Shown: positions 1 to 8,611 of the stretch, one piece after another | Layout: each line of letters starts with the position of its first letter | Numbering within the stretch: the first letter of the stretch is position 1 | NCBI RefSeq assembly: GCF_900104765.1 | Contig: NZ_LT629737.1 | Coordinates: 1,736,001-1,800,000 of the forward strand | Origin: Gillisia sp. Hel1_33_143 | Lineage (GTDB): Bacteria; Bacteroidota; Bacteroidia; Flavobacteriales; Flavobacteriaceae | DNA: 64,000 nt | Direction: 5' to 3' | The notes under the pieces: generated by a model | What the model saw: only the letters and a program-made list of their open reading frames with translations | What the model was told of the DNA's origin: nothing | Databases searched by the model: none | Program-made: the position numbers and the translations under genes

Positions 1-685
1 TATAGATAATACTACTTCAAGAGGTAGAACCCTACGTTTTTTATATGATGGTTCTTACGAAGAGTTTAGAAAAAAATTACAAGACCTAGGAGAAACTCCA
101 CTTCCTAAATATATTAAAAGAGAAGTGCAACCTGAAGATCAGGAAAGATATCAAACCATTTATGCTAAAAAAGAAGGAGCTGTTGCTGCGCCAACTGCCG
201 GACTTCACTTTTCTAAGCATTTATTAAAAAGATTGGAAATTAAAGGGATAGATTTTGCTGAGGTAACTCTTCATGTTGGTCTTGGAACTTTTAACCCGGT
301 GGAGGTAGAAGATCTTTCTAAACATAAAATGGATAGTGAAGAAGCTTTTATTGAAACTAACGCTACCAATACAATTAACCAAGCAATACAGGATCGTCGC
401 AGAATTTGTGCTGTAGGAACTACGGTAATGAGAGTTTTAGAAAGCGCGGTTTCTTCAAATCATACATTAAATGAATTTAGTGGTTGGACCAATAAATTTA
501 TTTTCCCTCCATATGATTTTAGTATTGCAAATTGTATGATCACCAATTTCCATACCCCAAAATCTACTTTAATGATGATGGTGTCTGCTTTTGCTGGTCA
601 TGATTTTATGAAAAAAGCATATGCTGAAGCTATTAAAGAAGAGTATAAATTCTATACTTATGGTGATGCCATGTTGATTATCTAA
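1..685 (+). CDS. queA: S-adenosylmethionine:tRNA ribosyltransferase-isomerase (5' truncated by window edge)
   Basis: QueA transfers and isomerises the ribosyl moiety of S-adenosylmethionine onto 7-aminomethyl-7-deazaguanine in tRNA to give epoxyqueuosine, in the cytoplasm. The reading frame is open from base 2, so the gene starts before the window; about 227 C-terminal residues of a usual ~340 are present. Visible family signatures are [17 protein letters not shown] near the edge, the [12 protein letters not shown] segment and the [13 protein letters not shown] block, followed by HVGLGTF. A GTG at 125 lies inside the conserved body and is not the start. A strong terminator follows the stop codon, so queA ends its transcription unit here. 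The identification is secure. Confidence 0.95.
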   Translation, partial: IDNTTSRGRTLRFLYDGSYEEFRKKLQDLGETPLPKYIKREVQPEDQERYQTIYAKKEGAVAAPTAGLHFSKHLLKRLEIKGIDFAEVTLHVGLGTFNPVEVEDLSKHKMDSEEAFIETNATNTINQAIQDRRRICAVGTTVMRVLESAVSSNHTLNEFSGWTNKFIFPPYDFSIANCMITNFHTPKSTLMMMVSAFAGHDFMKKAYAEAIKEEYKFYTYGDAMLII

Positions 686-706
686 TAGCAACTTATAATA
701 TTATAA

Positions 707-753
707 AGTCACGATTTTACAGATTTGAAACTGTAGGATCGTGGCTTTTTTAT
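707..753 (+). terminator. Rho-independent terminator after queA
   Basis: An imperfect inverted repeat (arms starting gtcacgat and ending atcgtggc) is followed directly by a run of T residues at 745-750. It lies 20 bases after the queA stop codon. Confidence 0.85.
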
Positions 754-846
754 TTTATAGAGCCAAGTCAAATTTTAATTTGAAGATTTACGATGATTGA
801 AAATACTGAAATTAGGTTCTTTACAGAGAAATCCTAATAATCTTCT

Positions 847-854
847 TACTTTTG
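847..854 (+). promoter_or_regulatory. Bacteroidota -7 promoter element for rlmN
   Basis: The octamer tacttttg matches the Bacteroidota -7 consensus TAnnTTTG. It ends four bases before the GTG start at 859, so the transcript would be leaderless or nearly so. No clear -33 TTG was found. Confidence 0.55.
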
Positions 855-858
855 CATC

Positions 859-1902
859 GTGAAAAATGATAAGAAAGATATACGGGCTTTAACCAAACAG
901 CAACTACAGGAATTTTTTGTTTCTCAAGGAGATAAATCATTTCGTGGAACTCAGGTTTACGAGTGGTTGTGGGTGAAGAGTGCCTATAGTTTTGAAGATA
1001 TGACCAATATCTCCAAGCAAACCAGACAAATGCTGGAAGATAACTTCGTGATCAATCATATTAGGGTAGATCAAATGCAGCGCAGTAGTGATGGTACTAT
1101 TAAGAATGCTGTAAAATTACACGATAATCTTACGGTTGAATCTGTTCTTATTCCAACTCCTAAAAGAACCACTGCTTGTGTTTCTTCTCAAGTTGGTTGT
1201 AGTCTGGATTGTAAATTCTGTGCTACCGCAACTTTAAAGAGAATGCGAAATTTAAATCCTGATGAAATTTACGATCAGGTAGTAGCTATAGATAATGAAA
1301 GCAGGTTGTATTTTGATAAGCCACTTTCAAACATTGTATTTATGGGAATGGGAGAGCCTCTCATGAACTATAATAATGTTATGAAGGCAGTAGAGAAGAT
1401 CACTTCAAAAGAAGGTCTGGGAATGTCTGCTAAGCGAATTACCATATCTACTTCCGGAGTTCCAAAAATGATCAAGAAATTGGCAGATGATGAAGTTAAG
1501 ATCAAATTGGCAGTTTCTTTACATTCTGCAATAGATGAAGTTAGAACCACCATCATGCCTTTTAATGAAACCTTTCCATTATCAGATCTTAAAGAGGCAT
1601 TAGAATATTGGTATTCTAAAACCAAAAGTAGAATTACTTATGAGTATATAGTTTGGGAAGGTATCAACGATACCCCAAAAGATGCAGAAGCGTTAGTGAG
1701 ATTCTGTAAATATGTGCCATGTAAGGTGAATTTAATTGAATATAATCCAATAGACGATGGTGTTTTTCAACAAGCATCTTCTAAAGCTACTCATATGTAT
1801 GAAGCTATGTTGGAACAAAATGGTATTACAGTTACAGTGAGAAGATCTCGCGGAAAAGATATTGATGCTGCTTGTGGGCAACTTGCTAATAAATCATCGT
1901 AA
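859..1902 (+). CDS. rlmN: Dual-specificity 23S rRNA/tRNA adenine-C2 methyltransferase RlmN
   Basis: RlmN is a radical SAM enzyme that methylates C2 of A2503 in 23S rRNA and A37 in some tRNAs. The 347-residue protein has the radical SAM cluster motif CxxxCxxC at C114, C118 and C121 (GCSLDCKFC), the GMGEPLMNY motif that contacts SAM, a cysteine at 107 and the C-terminal cysteine C339 (AACGQL). C107 and C339 correspond to the paired cysteines of the ping-pong methylation mechanism. The GTG start at 859 is chosen because it is the first in-frame start after the -7 element and gives the expected N-terminus. The next gene starts 38 bases downstream and is probably co-transcribed. Confidence 0.97.
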   Translation: MKNDKKDIRALTKQQLQEFFVSQGDKSFRGTQVYEWLWVKSAYSFEDMTNISKQTRQMLEDNFVINHIRVDQMQRSSDGTIKNAVKLHDNLTVESVLIPTPKRTTACVSSQVGCSLDCKFCATATLKRMRNLNPDEIYDQVVAIDNESRLYFDKPLSNIVFMGMGEPLMNYNNVMKAVEKITSKEGLGMSAKRITISTSGVPKMIKKLADDEVKIKLAVSLHSAIDEVRTTIMPFNETFPLSDLKEALEYWYSKTKSRITYEYIVWEGINDTPKDAEALVRFCKYVPCKVNLIEYNPIDDGVFQQASSKATHMYEAMLEQNGITVTVRRSRGKDIDAACGQLANKSS

Positions 1903-1940
1903 CGTTCAAATTTATAATTTTTAGCTATTTTTAAATCCTT

Positions 1941-2918
1941 ATGAAGGTCATCTCTCAAATAAAATTGCCGGTAGAAAAAGAGATGGAGCTTTTTGAAAAG
2001 AAGTTCTTTGAGTCCATGTCTTCAAAAGTCGCACTCTTAAATAGAATAACACATTACATTGTAAATAGAAAGGGGAAGCAAATGCGCCCTATGTTCGTGT
2101 TTCTGGTAGCTAAAATGGTTTCTGAAGGAAATGTGAACGAGCGTACCTATCGTGGCGCAGCGGTTATTGAATTGATTCACACAGCCACCTTAGTGCACGA
2201 TGATGTGGTGGACGATTCTAACAGGAGAAGAGGTTTCTTTAGCATCAATGCGCTTTGGAAGAATAAAATCGCAGTCCTAGTTGGAGATTATCTGCTTTCT
2301 AAAGGATTACTGCTTTCTATAGATAATAACGATTTTGATTTGCTGAAGATCATTTCTGTGGCTGTAAAGGAGATGAGTGAAGGAGAATTGCTTCAAATTG
2401 AAAAAGCCAGAAAGTTAGATATTACAGAAGCGGTGTATTATGATATCATCCGTCAAAAAACAGCAACGCTTATTGCTGCGTGTTGTAGTTTAGGAGCAGC
2501 TTCGGTAAAACCGGAATCTTTAGAAATTGCTAAAATGAGAAGATTTGGTGAGTTGATAGGGATGGCATTTCAAATTAAAGATGACCTTTTTGATTATGGA
2601 GATGAACAAATAGGAAAACCTACTGGTATCGATATCAAAGAACAAAAAATGACTTTACCTCTTATTTATACCTTAAATAATTCTTCAGCAAAAGATAAGA
2701 AGTGGATCATTAATTCTGTGAAGAATCATAATAAAGATAAAAAACGTGTAAAAGAGGTAATAACCTTTGTAAAAACTAGCGGTGGCTTAGATTATGCAGT
2801 TAAGCGAATGAAAGAATATCAAAAAGAGGCACTTGCAATCTTAGATGATTATCCAGAATCTCCTTTTAAAGACTCCTTGATCTTAATGGTTAATTACGTA
2901 ATAGATCGCAAAAAATAA
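1941..2918 (+). CDS. All-trans polyprenyl diphosphate synthase (octaprenyl-type)
   Basis: This trans-prenyltransferase extends an allylic diphosphate with isopentenyl diphosphate units to make a long-chain polyprenyl diphosphate, most likely the menaquinone side chain. The 325-residue protein has both aspartate-rich Mg-binding motifs: DDVVDD starting at residue 87 (first DDxxD) and DDLFD starting at residue 214 (second). The GKQMRPM segment before the first motif is also typical. The absence of a bulky residue just before the first DDxxD fits a long-chain product, but length cannot be read exactly. It lies 38 bases after rlmN, probably in one operon. Confidence 0.92.
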   Translation: MKVISQIKLPVEKEMELFEKKFFESMSSKVALLNRITHYIVNRKGKQMRPMFVFLVAKMVSEGNVNERTYRGAAVIELIHTATLVHDDVVDDSNRRRGFFSINALWKNKIAVLVGDYLLSKGLLLSIDNNDFDLLKIISVAVKEMSEGELLQIEKARKLDITEAVYYDIIRQKTATLIAACCSLGAASVKPESLEIAKMRRFGELIGMAFQIKDDLFDYGDEQIGKPTGIDIKEQKMTLPLIYTLNNSSAKDKKWIINSVKNHNKDKKRVKEVITFVKTSGGLDYAVKRMKEYQKEALAILDDYPESPFKDSLILMVNYVIDRKK

Positions 2919-2932
2919 TATCTTAATTATTC

Positions 2933-2958
2933 TGTCCTACCTAGCGGAGTCCAGATGT
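2933..2958 (+). repeat. Short interspersed repeat, copy 1
   Basis: A 26-base element that matches 21 of 26 positions with the element at 3027. The core AGCGGAG with partly complementary flanks (cat/gat) resembles small intergenic palindromic repeats seen in Flavobacteriia. This copy is degenerate. Confidence 0.5.
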
Positions 2959-3026
2959 AATACAGAACTTGTTTTCACCATCTCTTTAGACCCTGAAACA
3001 TATTTAGATGGCCTATTTTTATCTTT

Positions 3027-3052
3027 TGTCCCATCGAGCGGAGACGAGATGT
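3027..3052 (+). repeat. Short interspersed repeat, copy 2
   Basis: A 26-base element with the imperfect palindrome catcgagcggagacgagatg. It sits in the same direction as copy 1, 94 bases further on, in the 267-base gap before the sigma factor gene. Confidence 0.55.
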
Positions 3053-3129
3053 TTACTATCATTTTTAGATGATTAGTCTGCGTCAAAAATCAATTTTAAA
3101 AACTTTTTTAAAATTTTTCATACCCTCAG

Positions 3130-3157
3130 GCAACCTTTTGTAATTTAAACTCGTCTT
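3130..3157 (+). promoter_or_regulatory. Candidate ECF-sigma-dependent promoter before the sigma gene
   Basis: GCAACC at 3130-3135 and CGTCTT at 3152-3157, spaced by 16 bases, have the form of an ECF sigma -35/-10 pair. No TAnnTTTG element is found here. ECF sigma genes are often autoregulated, so recognition by the downstream sigma factor is plausible. This is inference from spacing and composition. Confidence 0.45.
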
Positions 3158-3185
3158 ATAAATAGATGGTTTAATTGAAACATTA

Positions 3186-3743
3186 GTGAAGGTCATTCAA
3201 CTTTTTAATCAGGAATCTAAATTAATTGCCCGAGCTGCTAAGCAGAATCGGGAAGCTCAACAACGCATCTATGATCTATATAGCGCTAAGATGTTAAGTG
3301 TTTGCAGAACGTATATCAAAGATCTTCAGCATGCAGAAGATGTAATGATAAAAGGCTTTCTAAAAGTTTTTACTCACTTAAATGATTTTAAGGAAGAGGG
3401 AAGTTTTGAAGGCTGGATAAGAAAGATCATGGTTAGAGAAAGTATCTCTTTTTTAAGAATTCAGAAAAGAATAGAATTTCAAGAAGAGTTTACAGAAGAT
3501 AGAAGTTTTGATGATGTTAATTCGAATTTTGAGGTAGAGCATATTCAGCAATTAATAGATGAATTGCCAGAAGGTTATAGAGTAGTTTTTGTGATGTATG
3601 CTATTGAAGGATATAAACATCAAGAGATCGCAGAAACATTAAACATCACCGTTGGAACCTCAAAATCTCAATTGTTCAAGGCCAGAAAAATGTTACAAGA
3701 AAGTTTAAAGACACAAAATAGTATAGGTTATGGGACGCCTTAA
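3186..3743 (+). CDS. ECF-type RNA polymerase sigma factor
   Basis: A 185-residue sigma-70 family protein of the extracytoplasmic function group. It shows region 2 (residues ~25-95, with AEDVMIKGFLKVF and GSFEGWIRKIM) and region 4 (residues ~115-175, with LPEGYRVVFVMYAIEGYKHQEIA and the helix-turn-helix VGTSKSQLFKARKML). It would direct RNA polymerase to a small regulon when released from its membrane regulator. The start is GTG at 3186; no better ATG lies upstream. Its end overlaps the next gene by 14 bases, so the two are translated as a pair. Close relative in arrangement: the sigma gene at 12114-12662. Confidence 0.93.
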   Translation: MKVIQLFNQESKLIARAAKQNREAQQRIYDLYSAKMLSVCRTYIKDLQHAEDVMIKGFLKVFTHLNDFKEEGSFEGWIRKIMVRESISFLRIQKRIEFQEEFTEDRSFDDVNSNFEVEHIQQLIDELPEGYRVVFVMYAIEGYKHQEIAETLNITVGTSKSQLFKARKMLQESLKTQNSIGYGTP

Positions 3744-4515
3744 GTTTGAAAAAGAGTTTAAAGAAAAGCTGGATCGTAGAGAGATGAAGCCTTCAGAAAA
3801 TAGTTGGAATAAATTAAGTTCTCAATTAGATTCAGAAGAAAAAACTTCCAAAATAAATGTTTGGTGGTTGGGGATTGCTGCTACTTTTTTAGCAGGTATA
3901 TTAATTATTGGACTTCAATATAGAAATTCTGCGGTAGAAAGTTCTCCACAAGTGGTAGATGCTCCGGTAGATAACGTAGATACAGAGCAGCATGAGCCGT
4001 TAAATGAGAATTCAGAAGAAGTAGAAGTAGTGAATACATCAATAATTAATAAAAATAATATAAGATCTCAAGAGGCAGTTGCTCAAAATTCCTCAACAGC
4101 TAAAAGTGCAGGACTTCAAAAATCTGGAGATGCTACTAGAAAAGAAAAGGTCAGAAAAACTGCTTCAAAAGAGGAGGGTATTCAGGTAGCAAGTGTCGCA
4201 GAGCCTCAAATTATAACTTCAAAAGAAGATATACTTATATCCAAAAAATTGAGTGAAGTTATCGCTCAGGTTAACAGTATGAATTCTGATGGGAATTCTA
4301 TTACAGATATTGAGGTAGAGCAATTACTTGTTCGTGCTGCCAGGGAAATAGAAAAAGATCGGAATTACAATTTTTCTGTAGGTAAAATAGATCCGGAAGA
4401 CCTTTTAAGATCTGTAGAGATAGATATGGAGCATTCTTTTAGAGATAAAGTATTTGATGTGCTTAAAGAGGGGTATTTAAAAGCCAAAACCGCCGTTGCA
4501 AATAGGAATTATTAG
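3730..4515 (+). CDS. Putative membrane-bound anti-sigma regulator
   Basis: A 261-residue protein overlapping the sigma gene by 14 bases. The N-terminal ~45 residues are charged and carry the pattern KFEKEFKEKLDRREMKPSEN followed by WNKLSSQLD, which recurs in the fused regulator at 10804-12117 (DKFKDAEINPPDDIWEGISSQL). One membrane segment follows at about residues 46-63 (WWLGIAATFLAGILIIGL), then a Ser/Glu-rich periplasmic linker and a helical C-terminal segment. Position and topology suggest it sequesters the sigma factor and receives a signal from the periplasm. The anti-sigma role is inferred from position and topology; no classical ASD zinc motif is visible. Confidence 0.7.
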   Translation: MGRLKFEKEFKEKLDRREMKPSENSWNKLSSQLDSEEKTSKINVWWLGIAATFLAGILIIGLQYRNSAVESSPQVVDAPVDNVDTEQHEPLNENSEEVEVVNTSIINKNNIRSQEAVAQNSSTAKSAGLQKSGDATRKEKVRKTASKEEGIQVASVAEPQIITSKEDILISKKLSEVIAQVNSMNSDGNSITDIEVEQLLVRAAREIEKDRNYNFSVGKIDPEDLLRSVEIDMEHSFRDKVFDVLKEGYLKAKTAVANRNY

Positions 4516-4585
4516 TTTAAAATTAGTCATAAAAATCTTCTTTCTTAGAAGTAAACAAAAATTCATTCATCAATCAGGTCTGAAA

Positions 4586-4616
4586 CTGTTCCTCCCATAT
4601 ACATTTGGGAGGACAG
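4586..4616 (+). promoter_or_regulatory. Stem-loop in the leader of the barrel gene
   Basis: Arms tcctccca and tgggagga pair perfectly, extended by ctgt/acag with one bulged base. The hairpin lies 25 bases before the ATG at 4642 and has no T-run, so it is more likely an mRNA leader or processing structure than a terminator. Confidence 0.45.
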
Positions 4617-4641
4617 TGAAAGATTTTAAAAATCAATCATC

Positions 4642-5679
4642 ATGAGAACAATTACAATTTACTTGAGTATTTTATTTATGTCTTTAGCTATGTCTTCTAT
4701 GCATGCTCAAAACGACAGTATTCCTGCCAAAGCGGAAAGAATTCAGGAACTAAAAGATAAGATCATTAATGAAGAAAAAGATCTGCTAAGAATTGAACTT
4801 GAAGGAATCAATTACAGACTGGAAAGAGAGTATATAACTAAAGAAGAAGCAGATAAGCAAAAGGAAGAGGCTGCTAAAACCCATGCGCTTAATATTGAGA
4901 ACAGGATCGCCATCTTAGAAAATCAGATAGCTTTAAGGCAAAGAGACGGGAATAAAACCTATTTAGCTCTGGAAATTTTTGAAGATGGAAAAGCATTAAA
5001 TTTAAAGTTCGATGAGGGAGAATCTAAAAGAAAATTTGATAGAAGAACCACCAGCGATCTCGTGATAGCCGTTGGACTTAACAATGCTATTTCAGAAGAT
5101 AATTCTATAGATGATTCAGATTTTAAAATTGGTGGTAGCCGTTTCTTCGAAATAGGGTGGGCATGGAAGACTAGAGTTTTTCAGAATTCAAATTTTATGC
5201 GAGTGAAATACGGAGTTTCTTTTCAGTTTAACGGATTAAAACCTACAGATAATCGAGTATTTGTAGAAAATGGAGAGCTTACTGAATTAGAGGAATTTGA
5301 ATTTGATCTTAATAAATCCAAATTTAGAACAGATAATCTTGTTTTTCCTCTTCATTTTGAATTTGGTCCTTCTAAGAAAACAGAAACCGAGAATTATTAT
5401 AGATATTCTACTAATAACAAGTTTAAGATAGGATTGGGAGGATATGCCGGTTTTAACATTGGAGAAAGACAAAAATTAAAGTACAGAGAAGATGGAGATA
5501 AGAAGAAAGATAAATTAAAAGGTGATTACAATACCAATGATTTTATTTACGGTCTTAGCGGTTATCTAAGTTTTGGTGGAACTGCCTTATATGTAAAATA
5601 TGATCTTAATCCATTATTTAAAGATCCGAATATAGACTTGCACAACATATCATTAGGTTTAAGATTTGATATAGATTAA
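4642..5679 (+). CDS. Exported coiled-coil/outer-membrane beta-barrel protein of the sigma locus
   Basis: A 345-residue protein with a signal peptide (cleavage near MHAQ|ND, residue 23), a charged helical coiled-coil region at ~30-105 with heptad-like spacing, and a C-terminal half (~115-345) of alternating beta strands ending in RFDID, as in outer-membrane barrels of Bacteroidota. It follows the anti-sigma gene by 126 bases. I infer that it is the outer-membrane partner or target of the sigma/anti-sigma pair, by analogy with the locus at 10.8-12.7 kb where barrel and regulator are one protein. No specific ligand can be named. Confidence 0.65.
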   Translation: MRTITIYLSILFMSLAMSSMHAQNDSIPAKAERIQELKDKIINEEKDLLRIELEGINYRLEREYITKEEADKQKEEAAKTHALNIENRIAILENQIALRQRDGNKTYLALEIFEDGKALNLKFDEGESKRKFDRRTTSDLVIAVGLNNAISEDNSIDDSDFKIGGSRFFEIGWAWKTRVFQNSNFMRVKYGVSFQFNGLKPTDNRVFVENGELTELEEFEFDLNKSKFRTDNLVFPLHFEFGPSKKTETENYYRYSTNNKFKIGLGGYAGFNIGERQKLKYREDGDKKKDKLKGDYNTNDFIYGLSGYLSFGGTALYVKYDLNPLFKDPNIDLHNISLGLRFDID

Positions 5680-5801
5680 AGTTAGTATTTACTTCTTAAC
5701 TCTTTGTTTATTAGATAATTGAATAAGGTTAGTTTTATAATTTTATGTTGATTTGGCTTGAGTTTTGATGTAATAATAGTGACAATCTGCTAAGTTGTTA
5801 A

Positions 5802-5844
5802 AGAGAATGGTTTCCGGCATAAGTGGAATCGTTCTCTTTTTTTA
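5802..5844 (+). terminator. Rho-independent terminator
   Basis: Arms agagaatggtttcc and ggaatcgttctct pair with G-T wobble and are followed by a run of seven T residues. It ends the sigma locus before dnaG. Confidence 0.85.
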
Positions 5845-5887
5845 TTGTTACATTTGACGATTCATAAAAACTTCATTTCCCACTACA

Positions 5888-7849
5888 TTGATATCTAAAA
5901 ATACCATCGATCAGGTTTTTGAGACCTCTAGAGTTGAAGAGGTGCTGGGTGACTTTGTTCAGCTTAAAAAATCTGGTAGTAATTTTAAAGGTTTAAGTCC
6001 GTTTACAGATGAGCGCTCTCCAAGTTTTATGGTCTCTCCTGTAAAACAAATTTGGAAGGATTTCTCTAGTGGAAAAGGAGGTAATGTGGTTGCCTTTCTA
6101 ATGGAGCACGAACATTTTACCTATCCTGAGGCTATAAAGTATCTGGCTAAAAAATATAATATTGAGATTGAAGAAACCGAGCAGTCTGATGAGCAAAAGC
6201 AACAAGCAGATGAACGAGAGAGTATGTATTTGGTTTCAGAATTTGCAAGCACCTATTTTCAGAATACTTTATTAAAAACAGAACAAGGAAAAGCAATTGG
6301 TTTAAGCTATTTCAAAGAACGTGGATTTACAGATGAAACCATCAGAAAATTTAAGCTTGGTTACTGTTTAGATGAATGGGATGCATTTACTTCTGAAGCT
6401 ATTAGAAAAGGATATAAGCTAGATTATCTTGAGAAGACCGGATTATCAATTGTAAAAGGAGAGAAACAATTCGATAGATTTAAAGGAAGAGTAATGTTTC
6501 CAATACATTCGATGTCTGGACGGGTGCTTGGATTTGGAGGACGAATTTTAACCAACGATAAGAAAGCTGCCAAATATCTGAACTCTCCGGAAAGTGATAT
6601 TTACCATAAAAGCAAAGTACTATACGGTATACATTACGCTAAACAAGCTATCGCCAAAGAAGATAATTGCTTTTTGGTAGAAGGATATACAGATGTTATT
6701 CAGTTTCATCAGAGCGGTGTGGAGAACACGGTATCCTCTTCTGGAACAGCTCTAACACAGGAGCAGATCAGATTGGTCAATAGGTTAACTAAAAATATTA
6801 CGGTTCTTTTTGATGGAGATGCTGCAGGAATGAGAGCTTCTATTCGCGGAATAGATCTTATTCTGGAACAGGGAATGAATGTGAGAGTTTGTGTATTTCC
6901 TGATGGTGAAGACCCAGATAGCTTTGCAAAGAATCATTCTCAGGCAGAATTAGCAGAATTCTTATCAGAGAACTCCAAAGATTTTATAGAATTTAAAGCA
7001 TCCTTGTTATATCAGGATGTGAAGAATGATCCTATAAAAAGAGCTAATCTCATACAGGATATGGTCTCTAGTATCGCTAAGATCCCAAATCAGATTCAGC
7101 AGGAAGTTTATATTCAGGAATGTTCTAGGATCATGGATATTTCGGAAGATGTACTTTTCTCAACCTTATCTCAGATCCTAGTTAAAGAAGGCAAGGCTAC
7201 AGCAGCTAAACCTGCAAAAACTAAATCTTTTGAAGTTGTAAAGGAAACAGCTGCAGAAAGAACAAAAGTAGATGAACAATTTGAGCTTGAACGCAAGATC
7301 ATTAGTTTACTAATGCTTTATGGTACTGTCGAAGAAGAGTTTGAAGATATGATCTGGAAAGAAAATGCCCAAGGAGATCTGGTTTTAGAACCTGTGGTGC
7401 ACAAGGCGAAAGTTTTCGAGAAGATCTTTTTAGACCTGCAAGAAGATGAGATTGCTTTTACTAATGATCATTTTAAAGAATTGTATACTAAAAGTATCAA
7501 TCATTTAAATGCAAATGGCTCTTTAAATATGGAGTTGTTTGTAAATGAATTAGATGCAGATCTGTCTTCTGAGGTTACTACCATTTTAATGGAAGAAGAA
7601 CAATATGTTCTTCACGATTGGGAGCGAATGGATATTATTGTAAAAACAAAAGATACCACGATCTCTAGATTAGTGAACGAAACCATTCTGTCTCTTAGAA
7701 GATATCTTATCAATCAAAAGATAAATGAGCTTTCTGCAAGTATTCGGGAGGCTAATGATGCTGAATTTGCCCAGGCAACTATAATCGATATTATGGATTA
7801 TCAATCATTAAAAATGATCCTTTCCAGTAAATTAAATAGAGTTATGTAA
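5888..7849 (+). CDS. dnaG: DNA primase DnaG, zinc-ligand-less form
   Basis: DnaG makes the RNA primers for chromosome replication. The 653-residue protein has an N-terminal domain of CHC2 fold (~1-100), a catalytic core with TOPRIM motifs EGYTDVI (E265) and FDGDAAG (D309, D311), and a C-terminal region (~430-653) for helicase contact. The N-terminal domain keeps the fold signature (SPF, SPSF, SPVKQ, GGNVVAFLM), but the four usual zinc ligands C, H, C, C are replaced by S37, T40, D58 and S61. The start is TTG at 5888, which gives the standard MISKNTIDQVF opening. It is flanked by a terminator upstream and overlaps the tail of a convergent regulator gene by 8 bases. Confidence 0.95.
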   Translation: MISKNTIDQVFETSRVEEVLGDFVQLKKSGSNFKGLSPFTDERSPSFMVSPVKQIWKDFSSGKGGNVVAFLMEHEHFTYPEAIKYLAKKYNIEIEETEQSDEQKQQADERESMYLVSEFASTYFQNTLLKTEQGKAIGLSYFKERGFTDETIRKFKLGYCLDEWDAFTSEAIRKGYKLDYLEKTGLSIVKGEKQFDRFKGRVMFPIHSMSGRVLGFGGRILTNDKKAAKYLNSPESDIYHKSKVLYGIHYAKQAIAKEDNCFLVEGYTDVIQFHQSGVENTVSSSGTALTQEQIRLVNRLTKNITVLFDGDAAGMRASIRGIDLILEQGMNVRVCVFPDGEDPDSFAKNHSQAELAEFLSENSKDFIEFKASLLYQDVKNDPIKRANLIQDMVSSIAKIPNQIQQEVYIQECSRIMDISEDVLFSTLSQILVKEGKATAAKPAKTKSFEVVKETAAERTKVDEQFELERKIISLLMLYGTVEEEFEDMIWKENAQGDLVLEPVVHKAKVFEKIFLDLQEDEIAFTNDHFKELYTKSINHLNANGSLNMELFVNELDADLSSEVTTILMEEEQYVLHDWERMDIIVKTKDTTISRLVNETILSLRRYLINQKINELSASIREANDAEFAQATIIDIMDYQSLKMILSSKLNRVM

Positions 7850-8480
7850 CTCTTAATTGAAGCATCCTCGCTTGATTTATAAGATCTGCAAGATTATCTA
7901 CTTTCAATTTTTTAAGTAATCTGGTTTTATAGGTACTTACCGTTTTTTCGTTGATAGCTAATGCTTCTGCAATGTCTTTATTTCTTTTTCCATTAGAAAG
8001 AAGATTTAATACTTCACTCTCTCTGGTAGACAATTTTTTAAATTTTGCAATAAGTCCATTGCTTAAGGTAGCTCCAGAATTTATTTTATCGGTAATGCTC
8101 TTGTTAAGATATATTCCACCTCTAGCCACCTGTTGAATGGCTTGTTGCAGATTTTCTGTAGAAACTGTTTTGGATACATATCCTGATGCTCCTGCTTTTA
8201 TAGCACTTAAGGCATACATCTCTTCAGGATGACAGCTAAATACCAGCATTTTGGTACCTGGATATTCATTCTTGATATTCCTTAAAGCGGTAATGCCGTT
8301 TATTTGCGGTAGATCTAACTCCATTACTAAAACATCAGGAATTTGATGTTTTAGAAATTTGAATAATTCATTTCCGCTAGTTACGTTTCCAATGACCTCA
8401 AGATTTTCGTTAGTCTTTAGAAGTGCTGTAATTCCTTCTTTAGTGATTGGATGATGATCTGCAATTAAAACTGTACTCAT
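7842..8480 (-). CDS. NarL/LuxR-family response regulator with atypical receiver
   Basis: A 212-residue transcription factor with an N-terminal receiver domain (~1-120) and a C-terminal LuxR-type helix-turn-helix (~145-208; LSTRESEVLNLLSNGKRNKDIAEAL, with a TVSTYKTRLLKKL recognition helix). In the receiver, the position of the phosphorylated aspartate (PDVLVMELDLP) is Glu54, and the acidic pair after the first strand is D8-H9 in place of two acids. The switch lysine (SGYVSK) is kept. The domain may therefore work without phosphorylation or in a permanently active-like state; that is inference. No kinase gene is adjacent. It is convergent with dnaG. Confidence 0.9.
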   Translation of the reverse strand: MSTVLIADHHPITKEGITALLKTNENLEVIGNVTSGNELFKFLKHQIPDVLVMELDLPQINGITALRNIKNEYPGTKMLVFSCHPEEMYALSAIKAGASGYVSKTVSTENLQQAIQQVARGGIYLNKSITDKINSGATLSNGLIAKFKKLSTRESEVLNLLSNGKRNKDIAEALAINEKTVSTYKTRLLKKLKVDNLADLINQARMLQLRVT

Positions 8481-8611
8481 ATGAAATGCTTAGCACTAAA
8501 ATTAACAGTACGTGGGGGTTGCAATTTAGCTGGTTAGTAATGTATTAAATAAAATTAACCGTTATAAATTTCAATTTCTAGTCTTAGCAGATATATTCGT
8601 TAAAAGTATTA

